Shown here in pieces: positions 7,103-15,292 of a stretch of DNA of 26,562 bases. The stretch spans positions 1-26,562 of the forward strand of contig JAICVC010000007.1 in NCBI GenBank assembly GCA_025935515.1, read 5' to 3'. The notes beneath the pieces are model-generated. The model ran no database searches and had not been told where the DNA came from. It saw only the letters and a program-made list of their open reading frames with translations. Positions within the stretch are counted from its first letter, which is position 1; the number at the start of each line of letters is the position of its first letter. A program made the translations under genes and the position numbers. The DNA comes from Sphingomonas sp. (GTDB lineage: Bacteria > Pseudomonadota > Alphaproteobacteria > Sphingomonadales > Sphingomonadaceae).

Positions 7103-8026
7103 ATGGAAACCGGACATGGTTGCATTTTGTGCGGCGGCCCGCTCGCCAGGACCTCGTCCGCCGACGGCTATCATTGGGAGGGGCGGGTGTTCGCGTACCG
7201 GCGATGCAGGCGTTGCCTCTCCCGAATCATCGAACCGGGTCCGTCCTTGCGCGATTTGGCGCGGATGTACCGGCACGACGATTATCACGAGGCTTATTAC
7301 GAGGAGTCTGCGCAGACCGAATGGCCGCCATCGCTTCGGCCCGCGCGCAAAGGCCTTCGACTTCTCGACTTTGGGTGCGGAAACGGCGCCTTTCTCATTG
7401 AAGCGGCGAGAATTGGCTTCGAAGCCGTGGGAGTCGAACCCGACCCGGACACCAGGGCGGTGGCGCAGCAAAACAGCGGCTGTCCAGTTCTTTCGATTGA
7501 GGAAGTGATCAGTTCGGAACAGCATTTTGATGTCATCCACCTTGGCGACGTCCTCGAGCATCTCCCCAATCCAGCCGGCACCCTGCGGCAGCTGGAAACT
7601 TTGCTGAATCGCGACGGGGTATTTTTCATTGAGGGCCCGCTCGAAGAAAATGCGAGCTTGGTCCGGCTGTCCAACAAACTGTTTACCCGGTTGAAGTGGG
7701 CGGCCGGCCAATCTTCTTTAGCGGAACTGCCCCCTCTTCACTTGAGCCGGACCAGCGCCACCAGCCAGCGGCGCTTTTTCGAGCAGGCGATGCACTACGA
7801 GCTGAGACTGTTCGAGGTCAGTGAAACCGGTTGGCCCTACCTTCTCCCCGACTCCCCGGCGGCCGTCGATGGGATGACGAGGGCGCGGCGGATGATCGGA
7901 TACGCCGCCGTTTCACTCGCCAGGATTGGGCGCCGCTTCGGCCTGCGCCTCGGCAACCGGTTCGTGGCAATTGCCACGCCCGTCAAGCAGGGCGGCGAGG
8001 TAGGCGTCGGCAGCCCGCTCGGGTGA
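7103..8026 (+). CDS. SAM-dependent methyltransferase with N-terminal zinc ribbon
   Basis: 307 residues. A zinc-ribbon-like CX2C-X24-CX2C (C7, C10, C35, C38) precedes a class I methyltransferase domain with motif I 'LLDFGCGNG' (87-95), an acidic residue at 'GVEPD' and 'GDVLEHLPNP'. This layout is common for methyltransferases that modify sugars or sugar nucleotides in O-antigen loci. An ATG at 7070 would add 11 residues, but 7103 has GAGGG about 5 bases upstream, so I prefer 7103. The recognisable domain ends near 'NRFVAIATP'; the last residues extend into the 3' end of the opposing glycosyltransferase gene (114-base overlap). Base composition is lower in GC than the housekeeping genes (30 of 60 bases at 7621-7680). 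Confidence 0.85.
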   Translation: METGHGCILCGGPLARTSSADGYHWEGRVFAYRRCRRCLSRIIEPGPSLRDLARMYRHDDYHEAYYEESAQTEWPPSLRPARKGLRLLDFGCGNGAFLIEAARIGFEAVGVEPDPDTRAVAQQNSGCPVLSIEEVISSEQHFDVIHLGDVLEHLPNPAGTLRQLETLLNRDGVFFIEGPLEENASLVRLSNKLFTRLKWAAGQSSLAELPPLHLSRTSATSQRRFFEQAMHYELRLFEVSETGWPYLLPDSPAAVDGMTRARRMIGYAAVSLARIGRRFGLRLGNRFVAIATPVKQGGEVGVGSPLG

Positions 8027-9061
8027 AAAGTCGGCGGCGCGCCCCCGCTGCTTTTCCGGATCGCGCCGGTCGTTGAACTCAGCGATCATCGCCTCAGCCA
8101 ATTCAGCAGCATTGCCGACCGCGGCGAGGCGGCCGAATTTGCCGCCGGCCAAAATCTCCGCGGGCCCGTCAGGGCAGTCGGTACTGACGACTTTCAGACC
8201 ATGATGAAGCGCTTCCACGAGGACGAGAGCGAAGCCTTCATAGTCGGATGACAGGACGAAGAGGTTGGCCGATGCATAATAAGGCGAAGGATCGCCAACA
8301 TAGCCGGCAAGTTCGATCCTCCGGCCAAGCCCGAGATCGTCGATGCGGCGTTGCAGCTCCGTCCGCAGCGGTCCATCGCCAATGATGATCAGCTTTGCAT
8401 CCATCGTCTTCGCGATGGTTGCGAAGCTGTCGATCAACAGGGCGTGGTTCTTCTGGTCCTTCAGCGTGCCGACACTCAGAAACCGGGCTTCGGCGCCGCC
8501 CCACAGTTGCTCCTGTTCACGGCCCAGTTTGCCAAGGCGTGGGGTCGGCACCGGGTTGTAGATCGTCGTAATGGCTCGCTCGCGCATACCCGACAGACGT
8601 GCGAGGTCGCGCGCGGACCCGTGCGAAACGCAAATGCGCGCGTCGGCGAGCGGATAGAAGAACCGCGTCGTGAGCTTCAACAGGGCGAAACGGACCTTGT
8701 CCGCGCCGAACTGCCGCGAAAGCGAGATATGGTCGCTGACAACGACCCGCATTGGAACGCGAGAGAGCCGCGCGGCGACACTTCCGACGATCGTCAGCGG
8801 CCAGAGCGAAATCTGGAATGCATTCGGCCGCTCTTGGCGAAGGTAGCGGATCAGCGGGCGAAGAACCCCGCGAATGCGCGGCCCATTCAGGTTGATGAGG
8901 CGAACGCCCGGCGGCACCTGTTCGACGAGCTCGCCCCGTCGCTCCATGATCACCAGGTCGACATCATGACCCCGCTTGAGGAACGCCTCGACGAGCGTCA
9001 GCGCCACGCGTTCCGCGCCGCCGCCTGCAAGGTTGGGGATGAGGAACGCAATCTTCGCCAC
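7913..9061 (-). CDS. Glycosyltransferase, GT4-like (GT-B fold)
   Basis: 382 residues. It starts 'VAKIAFLIPNLAGGGAERV', the glycine-rich N-terminal loop of GT-B enzymes. The C-terminal donor-binding domain has 'FLSVGTLKDQKNH', 'LIIIGDGPLR', 'VGDPSPYYASANLFVLSS' and the EX7E motif in 'YEGFALVLVEALHHG'. It is predicted to transfer a sugar from an activated donor to a lipid-linked acceptor on the cytosolic face of the inner membrane. I chose GTG at 9061 because it begins exactly at the domain start. The upstream TTG at 9142 adds 27 residues with no family resemblance and would overlap the divergent gene at 9124. A GGGAGG sits about 13 bases upstream. Its last 37 codons overlap the methyltransferase gene on the other strand. 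Confidence 0.87.
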   Translation of the reverse strand: MAKIAFLIPNLAGGGAERVALTLVEAFLKRGHDVDLVIMERRGELVEQVPPGVRLINLNGPRIRGVLRPLIRYLRQERPNAFQISLWPLTIVGSVAARLSRVPMRVVVSDHISLSRQFGADKVRFALLKLTTRFFYPLADARICVSHGSARDLARLSGMRERAITTIYNPVPTPRLGKLGREQEQLWGGAEARFLSVGTLKDQKNHALLIDSFATIAKTMDAKLIIIGDGPLRTELQRRIDDLGLGRRIELAGYVGDPSPYYASANLFVLSSDYEGFALVLVEALHHGLKVVSTDCPDGPAEILAGGKFGRLAAVGNAAELAEAMIAEFNDRRDPEKQRGRAADFSPERAADAYLAALLDGRGNCHEPVAEAQAEAAPNPGE

Positions 9062-9123
9062 GCCGGCTAAACGACCTCCCGCCCCACTTGCCTGCCCGGA
9101 TATTCGCCCTAGGCCTGTGGCGG

Positions 9124-10398
9124 ATGGGCTCGAGAGCTTCAAGGCGGCGCGGCGCGCGCGTGCTCTATCTTTCCTACGACGGCATGTGCGATCCGCTCGG
9201 CGGGTCGCAGGTGCTGCCGTACCTTTTCGGCCTCGCCGAGCGCGGGCACCGGATCACCCTGGTGAGCTTCGAAAAGCCCGAGCGGAGCGATGCGGAGCGC
9301 CAGGAGGTCCGTCGCGCCTGCGCGGCGTCCGGGATCGACTGGCATCCCCTGCCCTATCACAAGCGCCCGCCCCTCCTTTCGTCGATGTACGATGTCCGGC
9401 AGATGCGACGCCTCGCTGGCGACCTGCACCGCCGGGAACGCTTCGACCTCGTCCATTGCCGGAGCTACCTGCCGGCCCTGGTCGGGCTGAAGATGAAACG
9501 GCGGTTCGGCGTGCCGTTCGTCTTCGACATGCGGGGCTTCTGGGCCGACGAGCGGATCGACGGGCAAATCTGGAATATGTCCAACCCGCTGTTCCGGGCG
9601 GTGTTCGCTTATTTCAAGCGCCGCGAGGCGGAGTTCCTGGCCGAGGCCGATCAGGTGATCAGCCTGACCGAGGAGGGACGGAAGATTCTGCTGCAACGGC
9701 GCCCCGGTGCCGACGGCCCGCCGATCGCAGTCATTCCCTGCTGCGTCGACTTCGGCGCGTTCCCGCGGGTCATGCGCGGCGACCGCGCCGCGGCGAGAAA
9801 GCTGCTCGGGATTGGCCCGAAAGCCACCGTCGCCGCTTATCTCGGCTCGTGGGGAAGCTGGTATCTGACAGGCGAGATGCTCGACTTCTTCACGGTCCAG
9901 CTGGAGCGCGACCCAGCGGCAATCTTTCTGGTGGTCAGCCGCGAGCCGCGCGACCGGATCGTCGCCGAAGCAGCTTCGCGTGGAATTCCTGCCGACCGCA
10001 TGATCGTCCGTCCCGCTTCGCGTGCCGAAGTGCCGAAACTGGTCGCCGCCGCGGACTACGGCCTGTTCTTCATCATGCCGGTCTTCTCCAAGAAGGCGAG
10101 CTCGCCGACCAAGATGGGCGAATTCCTGGCGTTGGAGCTTCCGGTCGTCACCAACGGCGAGGTCGGGGATGTATCGCAGATCATGCGCGAGACCGGTGCC
10201 GGCGTGGTCGTGCGGGGCTTTGATTCGGCCAGCTACCAGCAGGCGCTCGACGCTCTCACTACGCTGAAACCCGACATGAAACGCTGGCGATCCGCGGCCC
10301 GCCGCTGGTTCGCCCTCGCCACTGCCGTCGAACGCTACGACGCCATCTACCACGCTTTGGTTGGTTGGGATGTTGGCAGCGCCCAGCCACTCCGCTAG
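9124..10398 (+). CDS. Glycosyltransferase family 4-like protein
   Basis: A 424-residue GT-B protein. The N-terminal domain opens 'RVLYLSYDGMCDPLGGSQV' and continues with 'GLAERGHRITLVSFEKP', 'LVHCRSYLPAL' and 'VFDMRGFWADE'. The C-terminal domain has 'VAAYLGSWGSWY', 'FLVVSREPRD', 'RAEVPKLVAAADYGLFF' and 'SSPTKMGEFLALELPVV', the donor-site loop usual in this subgroup instead of a textbook EX7E. Donor and acceptor are unknown. Alternative starts are ATG 9088 (12 more residues) and GTG 9160; 9124 is a compromise without a clear Shine-Dalgarno. It diverges from the GT at 7913-9061 and begins the plus-strand block with the epimerase and the third GT. Confidence 0.85.
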   Translation: MGSRASRRRGARVLYLSYDGMCDPLGGSQVLPYLFGLAERGHRITLVSFEKPERSDAERQEVRRACAASGIDWHPLPYHKRPPLLSSMYDVRQMRRLAGDLHRRERFDLVHCRSYLPALVGLKMKRRFGVPFVFDMRGFWADERIDGQIWNMSNPLFRAVFAYFKRREAEFLAEADQVISLTEEGRKILLQRRPGADGPPIAVIPCCVDFGAFPRVMRGDRAAARKLLGIGPKATVAAYLGSWGSWYLTGEMLDFFTVQLERDPAAIFLVVSREPRDRIVAEAASRGIPADRMIVRPASRAEVPKLVAAADYGLFFIMPVFSKKASSPTKMGEFLALELPVVTNGEVGDVSQIMRETGAGVVVRGFDSASYQQALDALTTLKPDMKRWRSAARRWFALATAVERYDAIYHALVGWDVGSAQPLR

Positions 10399-10449
10399 CC
10401 CTTCAGCCAGTTTCGACGGATTTTCCTCGATAGACGACCAAAGGGGCCA

Positions 10450-11460
10450 ATGCCGAAGCAGCGTATCTTCATCTCCGGCGTCGCCGGCTTCCTCGGCAGT
10501 CACCTCGCCGATGCCTTCCTCGCCGACGGCCATGAGGTGATCGGCAACGACAACATGATCGGGGGCTATCTCGACAACGTCCCCGAGGGCGTCGAGTTCT
10601 ACCAGTTCGACTGCAACGACTTCGACAAGCTGAAGCAGCATATGAAGGGCGTCGACATCGCCTATCATTGCGCCGCGACCGCCTATGAGGGGCTGTCGGT
10701 CTTCTCGCCGCATCTCATCACCCAGAACATCGTCGGCGCCTCGACCGCGATGGTCTCGGCGGCGATCGCCAACACCGTCCGCCGGTTCGTGATGTGCTCG
10801 TCGATGGCGCGTTACGGCACCAACCAGGTGCCGTTCACCGAGGAGATGACTCCGCGGCCCCAGGACCCGTACGGAATCGGCAAGTATACCGCCGAGCTGA
10901 TGCTCCAGAACCTGGCCGAAACGCACGGCATGGAATGGGTCATCGCGGTGCCGCACAACATCGTCGGTCCGCGCCAGAAGTACGACGACCCCTATCGCAA
11001 CGTCGCCAGCATCTTCATCAACCTGATGCTGCAGGGGCGCCAGCCGTACATTTACGGCAGCGGCAACCAGAAGCGCTGCTTCAGCTTTGTCTCCGACGAC
11101 ATCGATCCCCTGAAGCAAATGGCGTTCGACGCCAACTGCGTGGGGGAGATCATCAACATCGGGCCGGACGACGAGTTCGTGACCATCAACCAGCTCGCCG
11201 AGACGATCGGCCGGCTGATTCAGTTCGATGTCCAGATCGCTTACACCAAGGCGCGGCCGCAGGAGGTGGAGCTTGCCAATTGCTCAGCCGACAAAGCGCG
11301 CCGCCTGCTCGGATACCAGCCCCGGATCAAGCTTGAAGAAGGCCTCGAGCAAATGATCAGCTGGATCAGCAATCGCGGCGTCCGGCCGTTCAAATATCAT
11401 CTCGATCTCGAGATCGTGAACGAGAAGACCCCCGAGACCTGGTCGAAGAAGCTGTTCTGA
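10450..11460 (+). CDS. NAD-dependent epimerase/dehydratase (extended SDR, sugar nucleotide)
   Basis: A 336-residue extended short-chain dehydrogenase. The NAD-binding GxxGxxG is at G10, G13 and G16 ('SGVAGFLGSHLAD'). The catalytic triad is visible as S118 ('MCSSMARYG') with Y141 and K145 ('PYGIGKYTAEL'), followed by 'NIVGPRQ' and 'YGSGNQKRCFSFVSD'. These are features of UDP-glucose/UDP-GlcNAc 4-epimerases and related dehydratases. It probably supplies an activated sugar for the locus; the exact reaction (4-epimerase or 4,6-dehydratase) cannot be fixed. A GGGG-rich site lies just before the ATG. The third glycosyltransferase starts 7 bases after its stop, indicating one transcript. Confidence 0.88.
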   Translation: MPKQRIFISGVAGFLGSHLADAFLADGHEVIGNDNMIGGYLDNVPEGVEFYQFDCNDFDKLKQHMKGVDIAYHCAATAYEGLSVFSPHLITQNIVGASTAMVSAAIANTVRRFVMCSSMARYGTNQVPFTEEMTPRPQDPYGIGKYTAELMLQNLAETHGMEWVIAVPHNIVGPRQKYDDPYRNVASIFINLMLQGRQPYIYGSGNQKRCFSFVSDDIDPLKQMAFDANCVGEIINIGPDDEFVTINQLAETIGRLIQFDVQIAYTKARPQEVELANCSADKARRLLGYQPRIKLEEGLEQMISWISNRGVRPFKYHLDLEIVNEKTPETWSKKLF

Positions 11461-11467
11461 GGGCTTC

Positions 11468-12577
11468 ATGACGCACGTGGCGGACGGGCGAGAGCTCAAA
11501 GTGCTGGTGCTTGCAAGCAAGGCGCCGGGCCTTGCCCCCGGCCAGCGTTTCCGCTTCGAGCAATGGGCACCGCGGCTTCGGCGCGATCATGGGATCATGC
11601 TCGATCTGATCCCGTTCGAGTCGCCGCGGCTTTCGCAATTGCTTTACCAGCGCGGCCATTTCGCGGCGAAGGCAGCCAGGGTCAGCTACGATTTCTTCCG
11701 CCGGGCAAGTGCGGCGTTCGCGGCACGGTCGTACGACGCGGTGCTCGTCTTTCGCGAAGCGGCGCTGATTGGCCCGGCGATCTACGAGAGCCTGATCGCG
11801 GCACTGGGAAAGCCGATCATCTACGACTTCGACGATACGATTTGGTCGCCGGCGCAGGCGCACATGAACGGGATTTTTTCGAGGCTTCATTTCTACGGCA
11901 AGACATCGCGAATCTGCCGCCTCGCAACCGCCGTGACCCCGGGCAATGAGTTCCTGGCCGAGTACGCCCGTAAGCGCAATTCGTCGGTGTTCATCATGCC
12001 GACCAGCATCGAGCTCGACGATTATCCCGTCATTGCGGAGCCTTCATCCGCCGAGCCATTCGTCGTCTGCTGGACTGGATCGACCAGCACCCTCCCGCAT
12101 TTCGAGCATGCCAGGGCCGCGCTCGAGCAGCTGGCGAAGACCATCCCGGTCGCGGTCAAAGTCATTTGCAATGAACCGCCGGCGCGGCCGATTGCCGGCG
12201 CCGAGATGCGTTTCGTCCGCTGGTCGCCCGAACGCGAAGCGCAGGAGCTGGGCGATTGCCACGCCGGAATCATGCCCTTGCCGGACGACGAGATTGCACG
12301 CGGCAAGTGTGGGCTGAAGGCGCTCCAATATATGGCGACGGGTCGCCCGGTCGTGGTGTCGCCGGTGGGGGTGAACACCGAGATCATTCGCGACGGGGTG
12401 AATGGCCTGCTCGCGTCATCGACCGACGAATTCGTTGCGGCCCTGACCAGGCTCGCCGAGGACCCCGATTTTCGTCGGCGGATGGGCGCCGAGGCGCGCA
12501 GGACGATCGAAGAGCGCTATTCGGGCGAGGTGGTCGCAAAGGCGTTCGCGCAGGTCGTTCGGTCGGTCGTCCGCTAG
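11468..12577 (+). CDS. Glycosyltransferase (GT-B fold, GT4-like)
   Basis: 369 residues. The N-terminal half has 'VLVLASKAPGLAPGQRFRFEQW', 'VLVFREAALIGPAI' and 'IIYDFDDTIWSP'. The C-terminal half has 'FVVCWTGSTSTLPH', 'RGKCGLKALQYMATGRPVV', 'SPVGVNTEII' and 'VNGLLA', the donor-binding signatures of GT4-like enzymes. It is probably cytosolic or peripheral on the inner membrane, adding one sugar of the repeat unit. The ATG at 11468 follows the epimerase stop by 7 bases with GAGGG close by, so the pair is translationally linked. Its TAG stop shares the palindrome CTAG with the TAG stop of the opposing methyltransferase gene. Confidence 0.87.
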   Translation: MTHVADGRELKVLVLASKAPGLAPGQRFRFEQWAPRLRRDHGIMLDLIPFESPRLSQLLYQRGHFAAKAARVSYDFFRRASAAFAARSYDAVLVFREAALIGPAIYESLIAALGKPIIYDFDDTIWSPAQAHMNGIFSRLHFYGKTSRICRLATAVTPGNEFLAEYARKRNSSVFIMPTSIELDDYPVIAEPSSAEPFVVCWTGSTSTLPHFEHARAALEQLAKTIPVAVKVICNEPPARPIAGAEMRFVRWSPEREAQELGDCHAGIMPLPDDEIARGKCGLKALQYMATGRPVVVSPVGVNTEIIRDGVNGLLASSTDEFVAALTRLAEDPDFRRRMGAEARRTIEERYSGEVVAKAFAQVVRSVVR

Positions 12578-13422
12578 AGCTTGCGCCCGCAGGCGACCCA
12601 GTAAGGCTCGCGCTCGCTGAAGACGATGTCGGTCAACCCGGCCGCAGTCATCATCCGTTCGATCTCATTTCTGGAAAAACGCTGCTCGAGCCGGGTCCCG
12701 AACCGGTCGAGCGCATCGGTCCGCATCGTGTAGAAGCTAGTGTCGCGGTAGAAGCTCAGCGGAATGTTGGCGACATTGATGCCGCGCCGTTCGGCTGCCT
12801 TGGCTGCCCGGGCCAAGGGCCAATAGACCAGCCCGGCGATCCCAGTGGTGATCGCCTTTCGAACCCCGAACGGCGTGCGCGAGATGCCGCCACGAACGAG
12901 GTCAGTCGCCTTCCACAACGCGCGGAACCACGACGGGCGGTTGTCGAGCTTGTAATAGAGATAAAGCAGGAATGGAGCGCCTGGCTTCAGGAGCCGCACG
13001 CAGTCGGCGAGGGCCCGTCCTGTGTCCGGCACATGATGAAGCACGCCAAGCGAGTAGCCAAAATCCTGAGTGTCTGCGCCGAGTGGGATCGATTCGATCG
13101 CCGCTACGTGAAAGGCTACCTTCGGATTGTCGCCGAGACGGGCCCTGGCGACGGCCAGCGCTTCGGGCGACGCGTCGATGCAATGCAGCAAACCGACGCG
13201 ATCGAGCACGCCTTGCGCCCACCGGCCTGAACCACAACCAAGATCGAATCCCTCGGCCGACGGCGGAAGAGTGTCGAACGGGAAAATCGAGAAGTAGCGG
13301 TCGAACAGCTCGGCATATTCGGCGTCTCCGAGCGCCCGCTGGTCGAATGCGCTCCATTCTTCGCCAAACCCACGCACGGTCGCCGGGTCGACGTTCGGCG
13401 CTAGACATGGCGGCTTCGGCAA
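12574..13422 (-). CDS. Class I SAM-dependent methyltransferase
   Basis: 282 residues with motif I 'GFDLGCGSGRWAQ' (58-70), 'HCIDASPEALAVAR', 'SLGVLHHVPDTGRAL' and 'LLKPGAPFLLYLYY', the standard class I order. The N-terminal 'VRGFGEEWSAFDQ' and the long C-terminal region with aromatic and basic residues resemble methyltransferases of surface-glycan loci. The substrate is unknown. The start is uncertain: TTG at 13422, three bases after the preceding stop, gives the full length; GTG at 13377 would remove 15 residues and still keep the family core. It is the third gene of the block polymerase - methyltransferase - methyltransferase. The stop overlaps that of the convergent glycosyltransferase by 4 bases. 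Confidence 0.82.
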   Translation of the reverse strand: MPKPPCLAPNVDPATVRGFGEEWSAFDQRALGDAEYAELFDRYFSIFPFDTLPPSAEGFDLGCGSGRWAQGVLDRVGLLHCIDASPEALAVARARLGDNPKVAFHVAAIESIPLGADTQDFGYSLGVLHHVPDTGRALADCVRLLKPGAPFLLYLYYKLDNRPSWFRALWKATDLVRGGISRTPFGVRKAITTGIAGLVYWPLARAAKAAERRGINVANIPLSFYRDTSFYTMRTDALDRFGTRLEQRFSRNEIERMMTAAGLTDIVFSEREPYWVACGRKL

Positions 13423-13425
13423 GGG

Positions 13426-14139
13426 TCAGCGGCTCTTCGCAAATATGCCCACCGTCGGGGCCAGCGCGGCGGGCAGGCCGAATGCTGCGAGCCCGTCCAC
13501 CGCGAGGACCTCGAACCTCTTGCCGACCTCGGCAATGACGTGACGGTAATCGAAGCCCTTGTGATCGTCGCGTTCGATCTTGTCGCTGTGCCGCAAGGTA
13601 GCGGCGACCACCTCCGCGAGCGAATAGGCCTGCTCCCCGCCGTAGAAGAGTCGTTTGCCGAGATACTTTACGAGAAAGACGGGCCCAAGCTCGTTCGGAA
13701 CCGTGACGAACAGATGGCCGGCCGTCACGCGCTGAAGCTGATCGAGGAACGGCGACACATAGTCGGGCGGAACATGCTCGAGCGTTTCGAGCGCTGCCGC
13801 GACGCTGAAATGTCCGTCCGGGAATCGATCGAATTCATCCGGACGCTGGGCCTCGATCAACGTGACGGCCTTCCGGTCCCGATACTTTTGCCGCGCTAGG
13901 TCGAGACCGCCCGACCAGTTCGCGTCCAGGCCGACATATTCGCTCACCCGATCGGCGAGCGTGTCGAACAGCCGACCGTCGTAACAACCGAGCTCGATCA
14001 GCCGCAGGTCGTGCCCCAGATATTGTTCAACCTTGTGACGGACCCATCGGAATCGCGCGAAATGGTAGAAGCTGCGAAGGCCGCGTCCGGCGAACAGCCG
14101 CTCGTTATATGCGGTGGTGGTCGGCACCGCGGACTGCAT
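13426..14139 (-). CDS. Class I SAM-dependent methyltransferase
   Basis: 237 residues with 'LIELGCYDGRLF' (47-58) as the SAM-binding motif I, 'YVGLDANWSGGLD' for the acidic ribose contact and 'AALETLEHVPPDY' as motif IV. A C-terminal region reading 'LFVTVPNELGPVFLVKYL' follows. I chose ATG 14139, 8 bases after the polymerase stop. A TTG at 14154, overlapping that stop, would add five residues. The gene sits tightly between the polymerase and the second methyltransferase, which suggests that both methylate the same glycan or its non-reducing end. That is inference from position only. Confidence 0.83.
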   Translation of the reverse strand: MQSAVPTTTAYNERLFAGRGLRSFYHFARFRWVRHKVEQYLGHDLRLIELGCYDGRLFDTLADRVSEYVGLDANWSGGLDLARQKYRDRKAVTLIEAQRPDEFDRFPDGHFSVAAALETLEHVPPDYVSPFLDQLQRVTAGHLFVTVPNELGPVFLVKYLGKRLFYGGEQAYSLAEVVAATLRHSDKIERDDHKGFDYRHVIAEVGKRFEVLAVDGLAAFGLPAALAPTVGIFAKSR

Positions 14140-14147
14140 ATCGGGCA

Positions 14148-15197
14148 CTACCAAATGTCCGCCATCTCATAGGGCAAATAGTATCGCGCGTGGGTGCCGA
14201 GCGCGAAATAGATCATCAGCGTCAGGGCGCAATAAACCACGATGGCCATGACCGGATATATCCGGGTTGCGGGAGAGGTCGAAAACTGACGCGGGATGGC
14301 GCTCAGCACGAGGATCTGGAGAGGCACAGCGTAAAGCGACAAACGGTCGACCGCGGTAGTCGACTTTACGTATAACATCGCGGGAATCAGCGCGAGCGAC
14401 AGCAACGACAGGTTGCGCCAGAATGCCTCTTCGCCGCCCGGGGCGAAGGCCCTGCTTCCCCGAACCAGAAGGATGATTGCCGGGATCGCGTTCATCGCGA
14501 CCCGGAACGCGACGCCGCCGGAGTCGATCCGATGTGCCCCGTACCGCTTCAGATAAAGGTCGAAGGTGCCGAACAGAACGTAATAAGCGGGGATCGCAGC
14601 AGCGATCAATAACGCGGCCGCCTGCAGACGGTTGCGGGTATAAGAGAGCGCGATCAGGACCGCGACGATGAACGCGCTGGCGTGAAACAGCGAAGCGATC
14701 AGGACCCAGAATATCGTCTTCCAGAGCGGCTTGGCGCCCATTCCGCGAAGCGCCAGGAAAACGAAGCCGATGGCCGTCGCCTGACGCAACGCGCTCATCG
14801 CAATGACGATCACCAAATAGGGGACTGCGACCAGCACCGCGAGCCACGGATTGGGCAATTCCATGCAAAAGCGCGCCAGGCCGAACGAGAAGACGCACGC
14901 GCAAATCAGGTTGAGGAGCCAGAAGGGGGCATTCTGTGACTGGAGGAGCAGAACCAGGATGCGAAAGCCCGGATCACTTTGGCCGGCTGCTTCGCGGAGG
15001 CTGCCATCGTGGAGATAGCGGAACAGTGCGCGATAGGTTGTCCAATCCGGCCCGATCTCCCATCGCAGCCCGACGAACAGCGCCAGCAGGCCCATTGCCA
15101 CGATGAGCAGAATCCCAAAGCGCCGCCCGCCCTCGCCGCCGTGCTTGAACAGCGCGCCCGACGCGAAAAGTGAAAACAGGGCCCAATAGGCGGCCAT
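14148..15197 (-). CDS. EpsG/Wzy-like polysaccharide polymerase (polytopic membrane protein)
   Basis: 349 residues with about nine or ten hydrophobic helices. Near the N-terminus is 'GLRWEIGPDWTTY' (43-55), the G-x-R-x4-G-x-D-W-x2-Y signature of EpsG-family proteins. 'SALRQATAIGFVFLAL' and 'LFHASAF' follow, with conserved Arg, Gln and His also expected in this family. These proteins are thought to polymerise repeat units on the periplasmic side in Wzx/Wzy pathways, so it fits with the flippase at 5109-6443. Wzy-type proteins are poorly conserved, so the call rests on the EpsG signature and the neighbours. It heads the minus-strand block with the two methyltransferases downstream, 95 bases after the protease gene. 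Confidence 0.8.
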   Translation of the reverse strand: MAAYWALFSLFASGALFKHGGEGGRRFGILLIVAMGLLALFVGLRWEIGPDWTTYRALFRYLHDGSLREAAGQSDPGFRILVLLLQSQNAPFWLLNLICACVFSFGLARFCMELPNPWLAVLVAVPYLVIVIAMSALRQATAIGFVFLALRGMGAKPLWKTIFWVLIASLFHASAFIVAVLIALSYTRNRLQAAALLIAAAIPAYYVLFGTFDLYLKRYGAHRIDSGGVAFRVAMNAIPAIILLVRGSRAFAPGGEEAFWRNLSLLSLALIPAMLYVKSTTAVDRLSLYAVPLQILVLSAIPRQFSTSPATRIYPVMAIVVYCALTLMIYFALGTHARYYLPYEMADIW

Positions 15198-15292
15198 CAG
15201 CGGTGGGTGTACTCAGTAACGGCGGTCACATCGCACCTTTGCCCGAGAGCGAAGGTTCGTCAAAGCCCCCGAAAAGCGCCGGTCGAGTGAGG

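Noticed and set aside
9139..11118. 659-codon open frame on the minus strand opposite the glycosyltransferase and epimerase genes
   Set aside because: It has no recognisable motif, lies antisense to two well-supported genes, and such frames are common in GC-rich DNA.
12256..13230. 324-codon open frame on the plus strand spanning the GT/methyltransferase junction
   Set aside because: It overlaps two supported genes and has no family resemblance.
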